Shown one piece after another: positions 35,429 through 44,522 of a stretch of 64,000 nucleotides of DNA; within the stretch, counting starts at the first letter, position 1; the number at the start of each line of letters is the position of its first letter. The position numbers were made by a program, and so were the translations under genes. Under the pieces are notes generated by a model that worked only from the letters and a program-made list of their open reading frames with translations, had not been told where the DNA came from and did no database searches. Origin of the DNA: a bacterium (lineage in GTDB: Bacteria; Electryoneota; RPQS01); the NCBI GenBank assembly GCA_036504735.1, contig DASXUQ010000005.1, forward strand, positions 341,377 to 405,376. Reading direction: 5' to 3'.

Positions 35429-36433
35429 TCACATCTGCGCGTGCGCCGCCAGCAGACGCTGCCGCACATGCGCGATAATCAGTTCGCCGTGACGGCGGCT
35501 GTTCTCGATAAACACCTTGCGGTGATCCTTGCCGCCCGTAACCACGCCTGCCACATACAACCCGGGCACATTGGTTTCCAGGGTTGCCGGATCACTGGCC
35601 GGAGCCTGAGCTGCGCCGCCGAATTCCACTCCGGCCCGCTCCAGCAAAGCATAGTCCGGATGATAACCGATCAGCGCCAGCACGAAATCGTTGTCCACCC
35701 AGCGCTCGCCCTTGGACGTCCGCAGCAGCACCCGCTCCGGTTCAATCCGCAGTACCGAGCTGTTCCAGAAATGCGCGATCTTCTCCTCTTTGAGACGGTT
35801 TAAAAAGTCGGGCAGCAGCCAGTATTTGATTCCCGATTCATCCAGCGACGCGCCGTAGTCGAAAGCCCCGCGATGCACCACCGTCACCTGCGCTCCCTGC
35901 CGGTACAGATCCAGCGCCGTCTCCACCGCCGAATTCCTGCCGCCGATAATCATTACCCGCTTGCCGATGTACGGCTGAGACGAGTGATAGTAATGACTGA
36001 CATTGGGCAGATCTTCGCCCGGGACGTGCAGCAGATTCGGGCAATCATACGACCCCGTTGCCAGCACCACCGCGCCCGCCGCCAGACACCGCTTCGACGT
36101 CTGCACCTCAAAGTGGTCGTCCACCCGGCGAATGGAGGAAACCGCTTCGAAGGTGGAGACCGGCATCTCCTCCTTCAAAGCGATTTTCGTAAAATAGGAC
36201 ATCACTTCGTGGCGGTTCGGCTTGTCGCCGCTGATCACCATCGGCGCGTCCGGAAATTCCAGCAGATCCGCAGTCGAGAAAAACGTCATCCGCTCCGGGA
36301 AATGGAAGATCGTGTTGCAGATCGCCCCCTTCTCCAGAATCAGAAACCGCAGTCCCGCGCGCCGCGCCGCCCGGCCCACCGCTATTCCCGCCGGACCCGC
36401 TCCGATGATGATCAGATCCAGCGGGGCGTCCAT
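35429..36433 (-). CDS. ypdA: FAD/NADPH disulfide reductase, YpdA (bacillithiol disulfide reductase) family
   Basis: A 334-residue two-dinucleotide-binding flavoprotein. FAD motif IIIGAGPAGIAVG is at the N-terminus; the NADPH motif is MIIGGRNSAVETAL near residue 170. The segment CNTIFHFPERMTFFSTADLLEF closely follows the YpdA family, where N-terminal Cys and NTI.FP residues are conserved. YpdA reduces oxidised bacillithiol in Firmicutes; here this would imply a bacillithiol-type thiol, which no other gene in the window confirms. One base separates it from yjbQ. Confidence 0.82.
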   Translation of the reverse strand: MDAPLDLIIIGAGPAGIAVGRAARRAGLRFLILEKGAICNTIFHFPERMTFFSTADLLEFPDAPMVISGDKPNRHEVMSYFTKIALKEEMPVSTFEAVSSIRRVDDHFEVQTSKRCLAAGAVVLATGSYDCPNLLHVPGEDLPNVSHYYHSSQPYIGKRVMIIGGRNSAVETALDLYRQGAQVTVVHRGAFDYGASLDESGIKYWLLPDFLNRLKEEKIAHFWNSSVLRIEPERVLLRTSKGERWVDNDFVLALIGYHPDYALLERAGVEFGGAAQAPASDPATLETNVPGLYVAGVVTGGKDHRKVFIENSRRHGELIIAHVRQRLLAAHAQM

Positions 36434-36434
36434 G

Positions 36435-36845
36435 CTATTCTCCCATCACCTTGAGCACCACGCGTTTGGGCCGCTGCCCGTCGAATTCCGCGTAGTACAC
36501 CTGCTGCCACGGACCAAAGTCCGCCCGGCCGCCGGTGATGGGAATAATCACTTCATGGTGCAGCAACAGATTCTTCAGATGTGCCGCGCCGTTGTCCTCT
36601 CCTGTCCGGTGATGCCGGTAATCCTTGTCGGGAGCCAGCACGCGGAGCCAGTCCTTAATGTCTTCGATCAGGCCCGACTCCGCGTCATTGACATACACCG
36701 CGGCGGTAATGTGCATCGCCGACACCAGTATCATTCCTTCCTTGACGCCGGACTTGCGAATGGCGTCTTCCACCTGCGGCGTAATGTTCACGAACTCTTC
36801 ACGCCGCGCCGTCTTTAAGGTCAGATACTCGGTGTGCGTTTTCAC
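36435..36845 (-). CDS. yjbQ: YjbQ/UPF0047 family protein (secondary thiamine-phosphate synthase type)
   Basis: A 136-residue protein. The GTG start at 36845 overlaps the sdhB stop as GTGA. Conserved features are [33 protein letters not shown]-type core, then [17 protein letters not shown] and the [11 protein letters not shown] and [10 protein letters not shown] segments with clustered His. The family shows weak thiamine-phosphate synthase activity in vitro; the true role is unclear. The same frame is open far upstream through sdhB, which is only a shadow. Confidence 0.9.
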   Translation of the reverse strand: MKTHTEYLTLKTARREEFVNITPQVEDAIRKSGVKEGMILVSAMHITAAVYVNDAESGLIEDIKDWLRVLAPDKDYRHHRTGEDNGAAHLKNLLLHHEVIIPITGGRADFGPWQQVYYAEFDGQRPKRVVLKVMGE

Positions 36846-37594
36846 GACTTGTCTCCGCGAATCAACCGGAACAGCAGGCTCAGCGGATCGTAGAACCGTC
36901 CTGCAACCCGCTCCTTCAGCGGAATGATCGCGTTGTCGGTAATATGGATATCCTCGGGGCACACTTCCGTGCAGCACTTGGTAATATTGCAGTAGCCCAC
37001 GCCTGCCAGATCCTTGATCAGCTTGATGCGGTCTTCGGCGTCCAGCGGATGCATCTCCAGCGACGCCAGCCGCACCATGAATCGCGGCCCGTAGAACTCG
37101 TCGAACTTCGAACTGTTGCGCAGCACGTGGCACACGTTCTGGCACAGGTAGCATTCGATGCACTTGCGGAATTCCTGCACGCGGTCCACTTCGTACTGGT
37201 ACATCCGCCATGTGCCGTCGGGATTCTTCGGCTGCGGTTTGAACGGCGGAATCTTCTTGTTGACGCCGTAATTCCACGACACGTCCGTCACCAGATCCTT
37301 GACGTGCGGGAAGGTGCGGACCGGCTGTATCGTAAGGGCTTCGTCGGGCCGAAAGGTGTCCATGCGCGTCATGCACATCAGTTTCGGCTTGCCGTTGACT
37401 TCCGCACTGCACGAGCCGCACTTGCCGGCCTTGCAGTTCCAGCGTACCGACAGATCGGGAGCCTGTTCCGCCTGAACCTTGTGCACGACGTCGAGCACGA
37501 CCATGCCCTCGTCCACGTCCACCTGATAATCCACCAGCTTTCCGCTCGCCAGATCGCCGCGGAATATTTTCACGGTTTGCTTAGTACTGCTCAT
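36842..37594 (-). CDS. sdhB: Succinate dehydrogenase/fumarate reductase iron-sulfur subunit
   Basis: A 250-residue subunit carrying three clusters. The N-terminal plant-ferredoxin-like domain has the [2Fe-2S] ligands in CKAGKCGSC and KLMC; the C-terminal domain has [11 protein letters not shown] and [12 protein letters not shown] for the [4Fe-4S] and [3Fe-4S] clusters. The ATG at 37594 is one base from the sdhA stop. It passes electrons from SdhA flavin to the membrane anchor. Confidence 0.96.
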   Translation of the reverse strand: MSSTKQTVKIFRGDLASGKLVDYQVDVDEGMVVLDVVHKVQAEQAPDLSVRWNCKAGKCGSCSAEVNGKPKLMCMTRMDTFRPDEALTIQPVRTFPHVKDLVTDVSWNYGVNKKIPPFKPQPKNPDGTWRMYQYEVDRVQEFRKCIECYLCQNVCHVLRNSSKFDEFYGPRFMVRLASLEMHPLDAEDRIKLIKDLAGVGYCNITKCCTEVCPEDIHITDNAIIPLKERVAGRFYDPLSLLFRLIRGDKS

Positions 37595-37595
37595 C

Positions 37596-39404
37596 TTACG
37601 CCTCCTCCACAAGCTGCTTCAATTCCGGAGGCAGCTCGGGCTTCGGCACTTTGACCACCGTCATCTTGCCGTTTTCCTTCCGCACCACCAGATTCACCTT
37701 GCTCAGTTCCGGGTCATAATTCGGATAGTCCGACCGCGCATGGCCGCCACGGCTTTCCTTCCGTTCCAGCGCCGCCATCGCAAGTGCATGTGACACCGTC
37801 AGGATATTCTTCAGATCCATCGCCAGGTGCCAGCCCGGATTGTAGGTTCGCGCGCCCTTCACCGACATGCGCGGCACGCGCCCACTCAGCTTTTCGATTT
37901 CCACCAGAGACTGCTTGAGTTCGTCTTCCGTACGCATGATGCCGACCAGATTGTGCATCATCTCCTGAATCTCATGATGCAGATCGTAGGGGTTCTCGCC
38001 ATCCTTGCGCTCAAAGAAACTCAGATTATATTTCACCGCCGCATCCGCCTGCTCGGAGTTGACGCGACCCGCTGATCCGCTCTTCTTCGCGTAATCCGCC
38101 GCGCCGGCTCCGGCGCGCTTGCCGAACACGATCAGGTCGGACAGCGAATTGCCTCCGAGACGGTTAGCCCCGTGCAATCCGGCGGCGCACTCGCCCGCCG
38201 CAAACAGTCCCTTCACGGTCGCCATCTCCGTCTGCGGATCCACCCGGATGCCGCCCATCGAGTAGTGCGCCGTCGGGCCGATTTCCATCGGCTCCTTGGT
38301 GATGTCCAGATTCGCCAGCTTCATGAACTGATGATACATCGAAGGCAGGCCGCGCTTGATCTCTTCGGGCGTGCGCTGCGAGGCGATATCGAGGAACACA
38401 CCGCCGTGAGGGGACCCTCTCCCGGCGTTGACCTCGTCGCGGATCGCACGCGCCACCACGTCGCGCGTCAGCAGCTCCGGCGGACGACGCACCGTAGCCT
38501 GTTTTCCCGCCACGACTTGCTTCACCCACTCGCGCGCCTCTTCTTCCGTGGAAGCCACGTCGTTCTTAAAGGCTTCGGGAATATAGTTGAAGATGAAGCG
38601 CTCGCCCTTATTATTCCTCAGAACGCCGCCGTCGCCGCGCACCGCTTCCGTGACCAGCAGCCCGCGCACCGAAAGCGGCCACACCATGCCCGTCGGATGG
38701 AACTGGAAGAACTCAATGTCCATCAATTCCGCGCCCGCGTCCAATGCCAGGCTCTGGCCGTCTCCCGTATATTCCCAGGAATTCGTTGTGATCTTGAACG
38801 CCTTGCCGAATCCGCCCGTGGCGATCACGATGGCCTTGGCGTGGAACAGGTGAAACTCACCCGTGTCCCGCGTATAGCACAGCGCGCCGCACACCGCGTC
38901 GCCGTCCTTGAACAGATGCGTGACCGTCATTTCCATGAAGATCTCGGCCGGCATATGCACCAGCTTGTCCTGCAGCGTGCGGATCATTTCCAGGCCCGTG
39001 CGGTCGCCCACGTGCGCCAGGCGCGGATAGGTATGCCCCCCGAAATTGCGCTGCTGAATCAGCCCGTCCTTGGTGCGGTCGAACACCGCGCCCCACTCTT
39101 CAAGCTCGAGCAGCCGGTCCGGCGCTTCCTTGGCGTGGATTTCCGCCATGCGGTAGTCGTTCATCATCTTGCCGCCCTTCATCGTGTCGCGGAAGTGCGT
39201 CTTCCACGAATCACGCGGGTCGGCATTCGCCAGCGCCCCAGCCGCGCCGCCTTCGGCCATCACGGTATGCGCCTTGCCCAACAGCGACTTCATAACCACC
39301 GCGGTCTTCGCACCCATCGCCGCCGATTCAATCGCCGCGCGCAATCCCGCGCCGCCGGCGCCAACCACCAGCACATCGGTTTCGTGTGTGATGTAATTTG
39401 CCAT
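37596..39404 (-). CDS. sdhA: Succinate dehydrogenase/fumarate reductase flavoprotein subunit
   Basis: A 602-residue flavoprotein that oxidises succinate or reduces fumarate. FAD motif VLVVGAGGAGLRAAI at the N-terminus, the HTVMAEGGAAGAL covalent-flavin His loop, and the active-site segment HPTGMVW with later TARHYSMGG-like TAHYSMGGI, plus GANRLGGNSLSDL. The ATG at 39404 overlaps the sdhC stop by one base (TAATG). A long upstream frame opening to 39536 lies inside sdhC and is not used. Confidence 0.96.
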   Translation of the reverse strand: MANYITHETDVLVVGAGGAGLRAAIESAAMGAKTAVVMKSLLGKAHTVMAEGGAAGALANADPRDSWKTHFRDTMKGGKMMNDYRMAEIHAKEAPDRLLELEEWGAVFDRTKDGLIQQRNFGGHTYPRLAHVGDRTGLEMIRTLQDKLVHMPAEIFMEMTVTHLFKDGDAVCGALCYTRDTGEFHLFHAKAIVIATGGFGKAFKITTNSWEYTGDGQSLALDAGAELMDIEFFQFHPTGMVWPLSVRGLLVTEAVRGDGGVLRNNKGERFIFNYIPEAFKNDVASTEEEAREWVKQVVAGKQATVRRPPELLTRDVVARAIRDEVNAGRGSPHGGVFLDIASQRTPEEIKRGLPSMYHQFMKLANLDITKEPMEIGPTAHYSMGGIRVDPQTEMATVKGLFAAGECAAGLHGANRLGGNSLSDLIVFGKRAGAGAADYAKKSGSAGRVNSEQADAAVKYNLSFFERKDGENPYDLHHEIQEMMHNLVGIMRTEDELKQSLVEIEKLSGRVPRMSVKGARTYNPGWHLAMDLKNILTVSHALAMAALERKESRGGHARSDYPNYDPELSKVNLVVRKENGKMTVVKVPKPELPPELKQLVEEA

Positions 39405-40195
39405 TAGAAGAACCTCACATCGGCGCACTTGCCCATGGCAATCATGCGAATGTAGAAATCGGCGAAGCCCACCGCAATCAGGCTGGCCCAGAAAAAGAAG
39501 TTGTGGAACTGGTTCAGCCAGCTCACGCCCTTCCACCCTTCATATCGCAGATGCCCGGCCTTGGCGCAGGAGAAGCAGTCCACATTGCCGCCGAGCAGGT
39601 GGCGGAAGGAATGGCAGCTCGCCACGTACAGCGTCAGCAGAATCGTATCCGCCGCCACCACCAGCGAGCCGATGCTCATGCCGAAACCGCCTTCAAAATG
39701 AAACGCATCATAGAAGTGCTTCCAGTGAAACAGCACCAGCAGCACGATCAGGTAGAAGAAATAGCGGTGCAGGTTGTTGATCACCCACGGAAACGCCGTC
39801 TCTCCTTTGTACCCGCGATCCGTTCCTTTGCCCACGGCGCACCCCGCCGGATTCAGCAGAATCGAACGGTAATAGGCCTTGCGCCCGTAGTAACAGGTCA
39901 CGCGGAATGCAATCGGCAGCCACACTACCCAGAACGCCGGGAAATACCGAAACGCCGCCACTCCCGGGAACATCTCGTGAAAGTTCGGGGAGTAGAACGG
40001 GGACAGGAAATGCGCACCGTCCAGATCGTAATAATAACGGTCGGGACCGGCCGCCGGATTCACAATCGCCGCAATCGTCGCGTAGATCACGAATCCGGTA
40101 AAAACCAGGAACATTGCCGATGGAGTCGCCCACCACGAGTCGCGCCGGAAGGTCTGACCGAGGCGATCCTTCATCGCAGGTGTAGTGTAAGCCAT
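39404..40195 (-). CDS. sdhC: Succinate dehydrogenase membrane anchor, fused cytochrome b type (Sdh1-like)
   Basis: A 263-residue polytopic protein with about five membrane helices, including FLVFTGFVIYATIAAIV and FYLIVLLVLFHWKHFY. The segments VTCYYGRKAYYR, NNLHRYFFY and SCHSFRHLLGG, rich in His, match the single-gene anchors of the Sdh1 type found in Mycobacterium and several candidate phyla. The ATG at 40195 is chosen because the 74 codons upstream are repeat DNA. It is the first gene of sdhC-sdhA-sdhB-yjbQ-ypdA. Confidence 0.87.
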   Translation of the reverse strand: MAYTTPAMKDRLGQTFRRDSWWATPSAMFLVFTGFVIYATIAAIVNPAAGPDRYYYDLDGAHFLSPFYSPNFHEMFPGVAAFRYFPAFWVVWLPIAFRVTCYYGRKAYYRSILLNPAGCAVGKGTDRGYKGETAFPWVINNLHRYFFYLIVLLVLFHWKHFYDAFHFEGGFGMSIGSLVVAADTILLTLYVASCHSFRHLLGGNVDCFSCAKAGHLRYEGWKGVSWLNQFHNFFFWASLIAVGFADFYIRMIAMGKCADVRFF

Positions 40196-40304
40196 GATGC
40201 ATCCAGACTTGAAAGGAAAGAAATAAGAGTGTGTGCAGCGGAAGAAAAAGAAGGGAACAGGTTTGCCCTGCTGGAATTCGTGGACAGGATTCGGGTTCTT
40301 TGTT

Positions 40305-40338
40305 CCCTCCACTTTAGTGGGGGGATTCAGGGGGGTGG
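40305..40338. repeat. G-rich dispersed element upstream of sdhC (copy 1)
   Basis: Contains CACTTTAGTGGGGGGATTC followed by AGGGGGGTGG. The CCCTCCACT/AGTGGGGGG part is an imperfect palindrome. A second copy at 53200-53240 matches over about 35 bases. In minus frame both copies read as NPPTKVxG. It lies between the HIT terminator and the sdhC start. Confidence 0.75.
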
Positions 40339-40385
40339 CCGAAGGGCCATCCGCTGCCCACTCGAATCCTGCACCCTTTTCCCGG

Positions 40386-40426
40386 ATAAACAAAAAGCGC
40401 AGCGAACTCACGCCCACCGCGCTTTT
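40386..40426 (-). terminator. Intrinsic terminator after the HIT gene
   Basis: AAAAGCGC/GCGCTTTT stem (8 bp) with an 18-base loop, followed on minus by TTTTTGTTT. It lies 8 bases after the HIT stop codon and ends the EF-G paralogue-HIT transcript. Confidence 0.78.
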
Positions 40427-40433
40427 CTGAAGA

Positions 40434-40916
40434 TCAGAACGCGGCCTTCAAACGCCGCCAGGTATCGATGAGGCTCTCCGAAATCACTTTCGTGTCCGCC
40501 ACCACCGACATGAAGTTCGCATCGCCGCTCCAGCGCGGCACGATATGGTAATGCAGATGATCCACAATTCCCGCTCCGGAAGCCCGGCCCAGGTTCATCC
40601 CGATGTTGAACCCGTGCGGCGAGAGCGATTTAGCCAGCGCCGCGTGCGACCTCGCGATCAAGGAATCGAGTTCGAGGTGCTCGTCCGCGGCCAGGGACGC
40701 AAAATCGCCCGTATGCCGCGTGGGAACCACCATCAAATGACCGGTATTGTACGGGAAGAGGTTCATGACCACGAAGGCATGCCCGCCGCGGTAGATGATG
40801 AGATTGCGCTCATCCTCCGCCTCGGCGAGCATCCTGCAGAAGACACAGCCCTCGTCGTTCTGTTTGACCGTGGACATAATATACGGCATCCGCCAGGGGG
40901 CCCAAAGGCGATCCAC
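40434..40916 (-). CDS. HIT-family nucleotide hydrolase/transferase
   Basis: A 160-residue protein of the diadenosine-polyphosphate (Ap4A phosphorylase-like) HIT branch. Starts MDRLWAPWRMPYI, has a CVFC pair, NLFPYNTGHLMVVPTRH, and the histidine triad HLHYHIVPRW after GMNLGRASGAGIVD. It cleaves or transfers nucleotides from dinucleotide or adenylylated substrates; the exact one is unknown. It lies 11 bases after the EF-G paralogue and shares its transcript. Confidence 0.92.
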   Translation of the reverse strand: MDRLWAPWRMPYIMSTVKQNDEGCVFCRMLAEAEDERNLIIYRGGHAFVVMNLFPYNTGHLMVVPTRHTGDFASLAADEHLELDSLIARSHAALAKSLSPHGFNIGMNLGRASGAGIVDHLHYHIVPRWSGDANFMSVVADTKVISESLIDTWRRLKAAF

Positions 40917-40927
40917 AGGCTTCTCTC

Positions 40928-43015
40928 CTATTCTTCTTCCTTCTCTTCCACATACTCGGCCACGAGACGCTGCTGGATTTCCGGCGGCACCTCTTCATAG
41001 TGAGAGAAGTTTTGCGTCGCCGCGCCGCGTCCCTGCGACATCGAGCGCAGGGCGGTGGCGTAGCGGTACAGCTCCTTCTGCGGCACCTTGGCGCGAATAA
41101 TCTGGTAACGGCCTTCACTCTCCATGCCGAGAATCTTTCCGCGGCGGGAAGACAGATCGCCCATCACGTCGCCCATATACTCTTCGGGCACCTTGACCAT
41201 CAGATCAAAGACAGGCTCCAAAATCACCGGCTTGGCCTTCTTGAACGCCGCGCGGAATCCGAGCCGCCCGGCAATCTTGAACGCCATTTCCGACGAGTCC
41301 ACATCGTGGTACTTGCCGTCAAACGCCGTCACACGCACGTCCACCACCGGATAGCCGGCAATCACGCCGCGCGGGGTGGTGTCCTGAATACCCTTGTCCA
41401 CGGCCGGCACAAACTTGGTGGGAATGGCGCCGCCCACAATCGCGTCCACAAACTCGTAGCCTTCGCCGCGCGGCTTGGGCTCCAGCTTCAGCCACACCAG
41501 ACCGTACTGGCCGCGTCCGCCCGACTGCTTCTTATGCTTGCCTTCGGCGTCGGCGCTGCCGCGAATCGTCTCGCGGTAAGGAACCTTCGGCTCCACCATG
41601 TCCGCATCCACATTAGTGCGCTCTTTCAGGCGGGAAAGAATGTTGTTCAGGTGCAGGTCGCCCTGTCCCTTCAAAACCATCTGCCCCAGTTCCGCGTCCT
41701 GATACAGCGTAAAGCTCGGATCTTCCGCCCGCAGCGCGTTCAAGCCGCTGGCGATCTTGTCCTCGTCGCCCTTATTCTTGGGAACCACGGCGGTCTCAAG
41801 CACCGGCTCGGGGAAGGCGATGTCCGCAAACTGCACGGGCCGCTTGGAATCGCACAGCGTGTCGCCTGTGCGCGTCGTCTTCAGCTTCACCATCGCACCG
41901 ATTTCGCCCGCAATGAATTGCTCCGCCGGAATACGGGTCTTGCCGCTGATGTAGAAAATCTGACCGACCTTTTCCGTCTTGCTCTGGTTGGGATTGAGCA
42001 GATCCGCACCCTGCATCACCTTGCCCGAATAGACGCGTACAAAGGAAAGTTCGCCCACGTGGGCCTCGGCGGTCGTCTTGAAACAGAAGGCCGAGAACGC
42101 CTCGTTCGCGTCGGCTTTGACTTCGATCTGCGTCCCGTTGTTCGGTCCCTTGCCGATAACCGGCGGCCGGTTCAGCGGCGACGGCCCGTAAGTCGTCAGG
42201 AACTCCACATATCGCGAAACGCCGATATTGCGCGCACCCGAACCGCATAACACCGGGAAGAAGGTCCCCTTGGCGATGCCCTGCCGGATGCCGCGCTCGA
42301 AGTCTTCGTCGCTGAGTTCGCCGTTCTCGAAGAACTTCTCCAGCAACGCGTCATCAGCCTCCGCCGCCACTTCCATAAGCTGCGCGCGCAAAGCGTCCGC
42401 CCGCTCCTTGGCCGCGGCACTCAGCGGCTGCTCCGTGACCTTGCCCGACCCGTCATCCTGATAATGATATTCCTTCATCGTGAGCGCGCTGGCGATCACG
42501 TTAAAACCCAATCCCGCGTTCACCGGAAACTCAATCGGGCTGACGTGCGTGCCGAACTCCTCGCGCAACCCGTCCACCGTCTCGTTCCACTTGATGTGTT
42601 CCCGGTCAAGCTTCGTCACATAAAACATGCGCGGCAGCCCCAGCTCGGTCGCCATGTTGAAAACGCGCGAATGCCCGATGTCGTGCCCCGTGCTCCCGTC
42701 CACAACCAACACCGCCAGATCCACCGCCCGCAGGCTGGAAAAGACTTCGCCCACGAAGTCCGCAAATCCCGGTGTGTCAATACAGTTAATCACGTGGTCG
42801 TGGTGCGTGCCCCGCAGCACTCCCGCCGTAATCGACATTTGCCGCTCCATCTCCTGCTTGCTGTAATCGGAAACGGTCGTGCCCTCTTCGACTTTACCCA
42901 TACGGGTGATGACGCCCATGGAGTATAACATGGCTTCCGCGAGCATCGTCTTGCCACTATGGCCATGACCGAAAAGTCCAATGTTTCGAATCTTATCTGT
43001 AGACAGTTGAGCCAC
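40928..43015 (-). CDS. Divergent EF-G-like translational GTPase
   Basis: A 695-residue paralogue of elongation factor G, not the standard one. GTG start at 43015 with GAGGAGG five bases upstream. G1 is GHGHSGKT (EF-G: AHIDAGKT), switch I reads RQMSIT (EF-G: RGITIT), G3 is DTPGFADF, and G4 reads TKLD where EF-G has NKxD. Domains II-V follow (PHVPYRETIRGSADAEGKHKKQSGG-like domain IV). This matches the EF-G-like subfamily (EF-G2 or FusA2) of unclear function. Usual fusA would be expected elsewhere with rpsL/rpsG. Confidence 0.9.
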   Translation of the reverse strand: MAQLSTDKIRNIGLFGHGHSGKTMLAEAMLYSMGVITRMGKVEEGTTVSDYSKQEMERQMSITAGVLRGTHHDHVINCIDTPGFADFVGEVFSSLRAVDLAVLVVDGSTGHDIGHSRVFNMATELGLPRMFYVTKLDREHIKWNETVDGLREEFGTHVSPIEFPVNAGLGFNVIASALTMKEYHYQDDGSGKVTEQPLSAAAKERADALRAQLMEVAAEADDALLEKFFENGELSDEDFERGIRQGIAKGTFFPVLCGSGARNIGVSRYVEFLTTYGPSPLNRPPVIGKGPNNGTQIEVKADANEAFSAFCFKTTAEAHVGELSFVRVYSGKVMQGADLLNPNQSKTEKVGQIFYISGKTRIPAEQFIAGEIGAMVKLKTTRTGDTLCDSKRPVQFADIAFPEPVLETAVVPKNKGDEDKIASGLNALRAEDPSFTLYQDAELGQMVLKGQGDLHLNNILSRLKERTNVDADMVEPKVPYRETIRGSADAEGKHKKQSGGRGQYGLVWLKLEPKPRGEGYEFVDAIVGGAIPTKFVPAVDKGIQDTTPRGVIAGYPVVDVRVTAFDGKYHDVDSSEMAFKIAGRLGFRAAFKKAKPVILEPVFDLMVKVPEEYMGDVMGDLSSRRGKILGMESEGRYQIIRAKVPQKELYRYATALRSMSQGRGAATQNFSHYEEVPPEIQQRLVAEYVEEKEEE

Positions 43016-43096
43016 AACAACCTCCTCGGGGCAGCAATTCACCATTTTCTTCGGGCGGACAAGGCTCATGCCCCGCCCGAAACCTGTAAGCTTATA

Positions 43097-43124
43097 AAGA
43101 TAAGCTTATCGCTGAAAGAGTCAA
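43097..43124 (-). promoter_or_regulatory. Promoter of the EF-G paralogue with overlapping palindrome
   Basis: Minus-strand -35 TTGACT (43124-43119), 16 bases, -10 TATCTT (43102-43097). The perfect 12-bp palindrome GATAAGCTTATC overlaps the -10 box and its TAAGCTTA core is repeated a few bases downstream, an arrangement expected for a repressor site. The predicted start is near 43090. Confidence 0.65.
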
Positions 43125-43155
43125 GCCAATTGACGGCTTCAAATGCCTTTGGCCG

Positions 43156-44148
43156 TCAGTCGCGGCGGACCTTCGCTGCAGCTTTCTGCCGCTTTGAATC
43201 CGCGGGCTCATGCAGCATTTTCACAATCTTTACCAACTCATGCACTCTGTCGCGGCATGCCTGCGAAAACAACATCCCACCACCAATTAACGCAATTCTC
43301 AAGCGCAGCAACGCGCATCCCTGCGTCCGCCATAAAGCATGTTGTCGTCTGGATTTATGCTTCCACCACAGCCGGTCCATCCCCCCAATCCGCCATCCCA
43401 GCACCGGCTGGTGCGGCAGCCTGTTCTGGCGGTAGCCTGATGCCTTGGCGTCCAGATGAATCACCTGCGCCTGCCGCACCGACCAGACTTCCCAGCCCGC
43501 TTTTCGCAGCCGGGTGCATAAATCCATCTCCTCGTGGTACAGGAAGAACTCGCCGTCAAATCCGCCGATCTGTTTCACGGCGTCCGTCCGGGCCATCAGC
43601 GCCGCGCCGCTGACGCAGTCCACCTGTATCGGTTCGCGCGGTTTATGAACATCCGTCACTTTCAGCCACGTGACCTGTGGCCGCAAGATGGCTTTCAGTT
43701 CCGGCAGGAAATTCCAGAATTCCCGGAACAGGCTCGGAAAGCGAAAGGTCGATCCCTGTAGCGATCCATCGGCATAGGTCAGCACCGCCCCCGCTACAGC
43801 CGCCGTCGGATTCATCACCATGAAGTCCATCAGTTTTCGGAGCGTTCCAGCCGGAACCACCGCATCCGGATTCAGCGCCAGAAACAGTCCCCCCTGACAG
43901 GCCTCGATGGCCTCGTTCATGGCGGCAGCAAATCCAATGTTTCTATCCAGCCGGATTAGCCGCACCTCCGGAAATTGCTCCACCACATAGTCCGCCGAGC
44001 CATCCGAGGACGCATTGTCCACCACAATCGTCTCGAACGGTGCTTCATCCGCCACACGGCGGAGCGAGCGCAGGCAGTCCGCGAGCAGGTCCCGCGTATT
44101 GTAGGAGACAATCAGGATAGATAAGAGAGGGTGTGACATAGACGGCAA
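43156..44148 (-). CDS. Family 2 glycosyltransferase
   Basis: A 330-residue GT2 (GT-A fold) enzyme. VSYNTRDLLADCLRSL, VVDNASSDGSADYV, the metal DxD-equivalent in FLALNPDAVVPAG and the acceptor-loop DGEFFLYHEEMDLCTRLRKAGW are all present and characteristic of rhamnosyl/hexosyl transferases of envelope glycans. The C-terminus has a hydrophobic helix near residues 285-305. Donor and acceptor are unknown. It stands alone on minus; the EF-G promoter follows its stop. Confidence 0.9.
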   Translation of the reverse strand: MPSMSHPLLSILIVSYNTRDLLADCLRSLRRVADEAPFETIVVDNASSDGSADYVVEQFPEVRLIRLDRNIGFAAAMNEAIEACQGGLFLALNPDAVVPAGTLRKLMDFMVMNPTAAVAGAVLTYADGSLQGSTFRFPSLFREFWNFLPELKAILRPQVTWLKVTDVHKPREPIQVDCVSGAALMARTDAVKQIGGFDGEFFLYHEEMDLCTRLRKAGWEVWSVRQAQVIHLDAKASGYRQNRLPHQPVLGWRIGGMDRLWWKHKSRRQHALWRTQGCALLRLRIALIGGGMLFSQACRDRVHELVKIVKMLHEPADSKRQKAAAKVRRD

Positions 44149-44522
44149 ACTCGGGAGGAAGTGAATCTAAAATATGCACTTTTCCCCCCTGAGTTGCAAG
44201 CGTGCTGCCGCTCCACGGTCTCCAACGGATGGCCTACAACCTACCACACCGAAAATTTTCTTAATCGAGATCCTCAAGCGTTTCCTGACAAAGAAGTCAA
44301 CTATTCTAAATGCCTCTCTGCCCACTAAAAACATTTGCTACATCACGCTCTTGCACCCTGATCATATCATTTAAAAATTTATTATTCCGGTATATATGAC
44401 AGCGATTCCGTTATGGTTTCTAACATTGACAATATGTGAAATAATTCCTAAGTTTAATCGTGACAATAACGATCACTATTCTCCTGTTCAATCAAAACTG
44501 TTCCCTATATAGAGGCTCCATC
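44149..44522. other. AT-rich intergenic region with probable rrf2-cydAB promoter
   Basis: This 374-base divergent interval is markedly more AT-rich than its surroundings and has no supported ORF. A plus-strand TTGACA at 44426-44431 is followed after 17 bases by a weak -10 (TAAGTT). Downstream, GTGACAATAACGATCAC (44460 onward) has inverted GTGA/TCAC ends and could be an operator for the Rrf2 protein encoded next. All of this is inference. Confidence 0.45.

Noticed and set aside
36846-37421. Long upstream extension of yjbQ through sdhB
   Set aside because: It is an alternative frame of sdhB; the GTG overlapping the sdhB stop gives the standard yjbQ length.
40196-40417. N-terminal extension of sdhC to 40417
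   Set aside because: The extra 74 codons run through the dispersed G-rich element and encode NPPTKVEG-type repeat peptide; the ATG at 40195 starts where family similarity begins.
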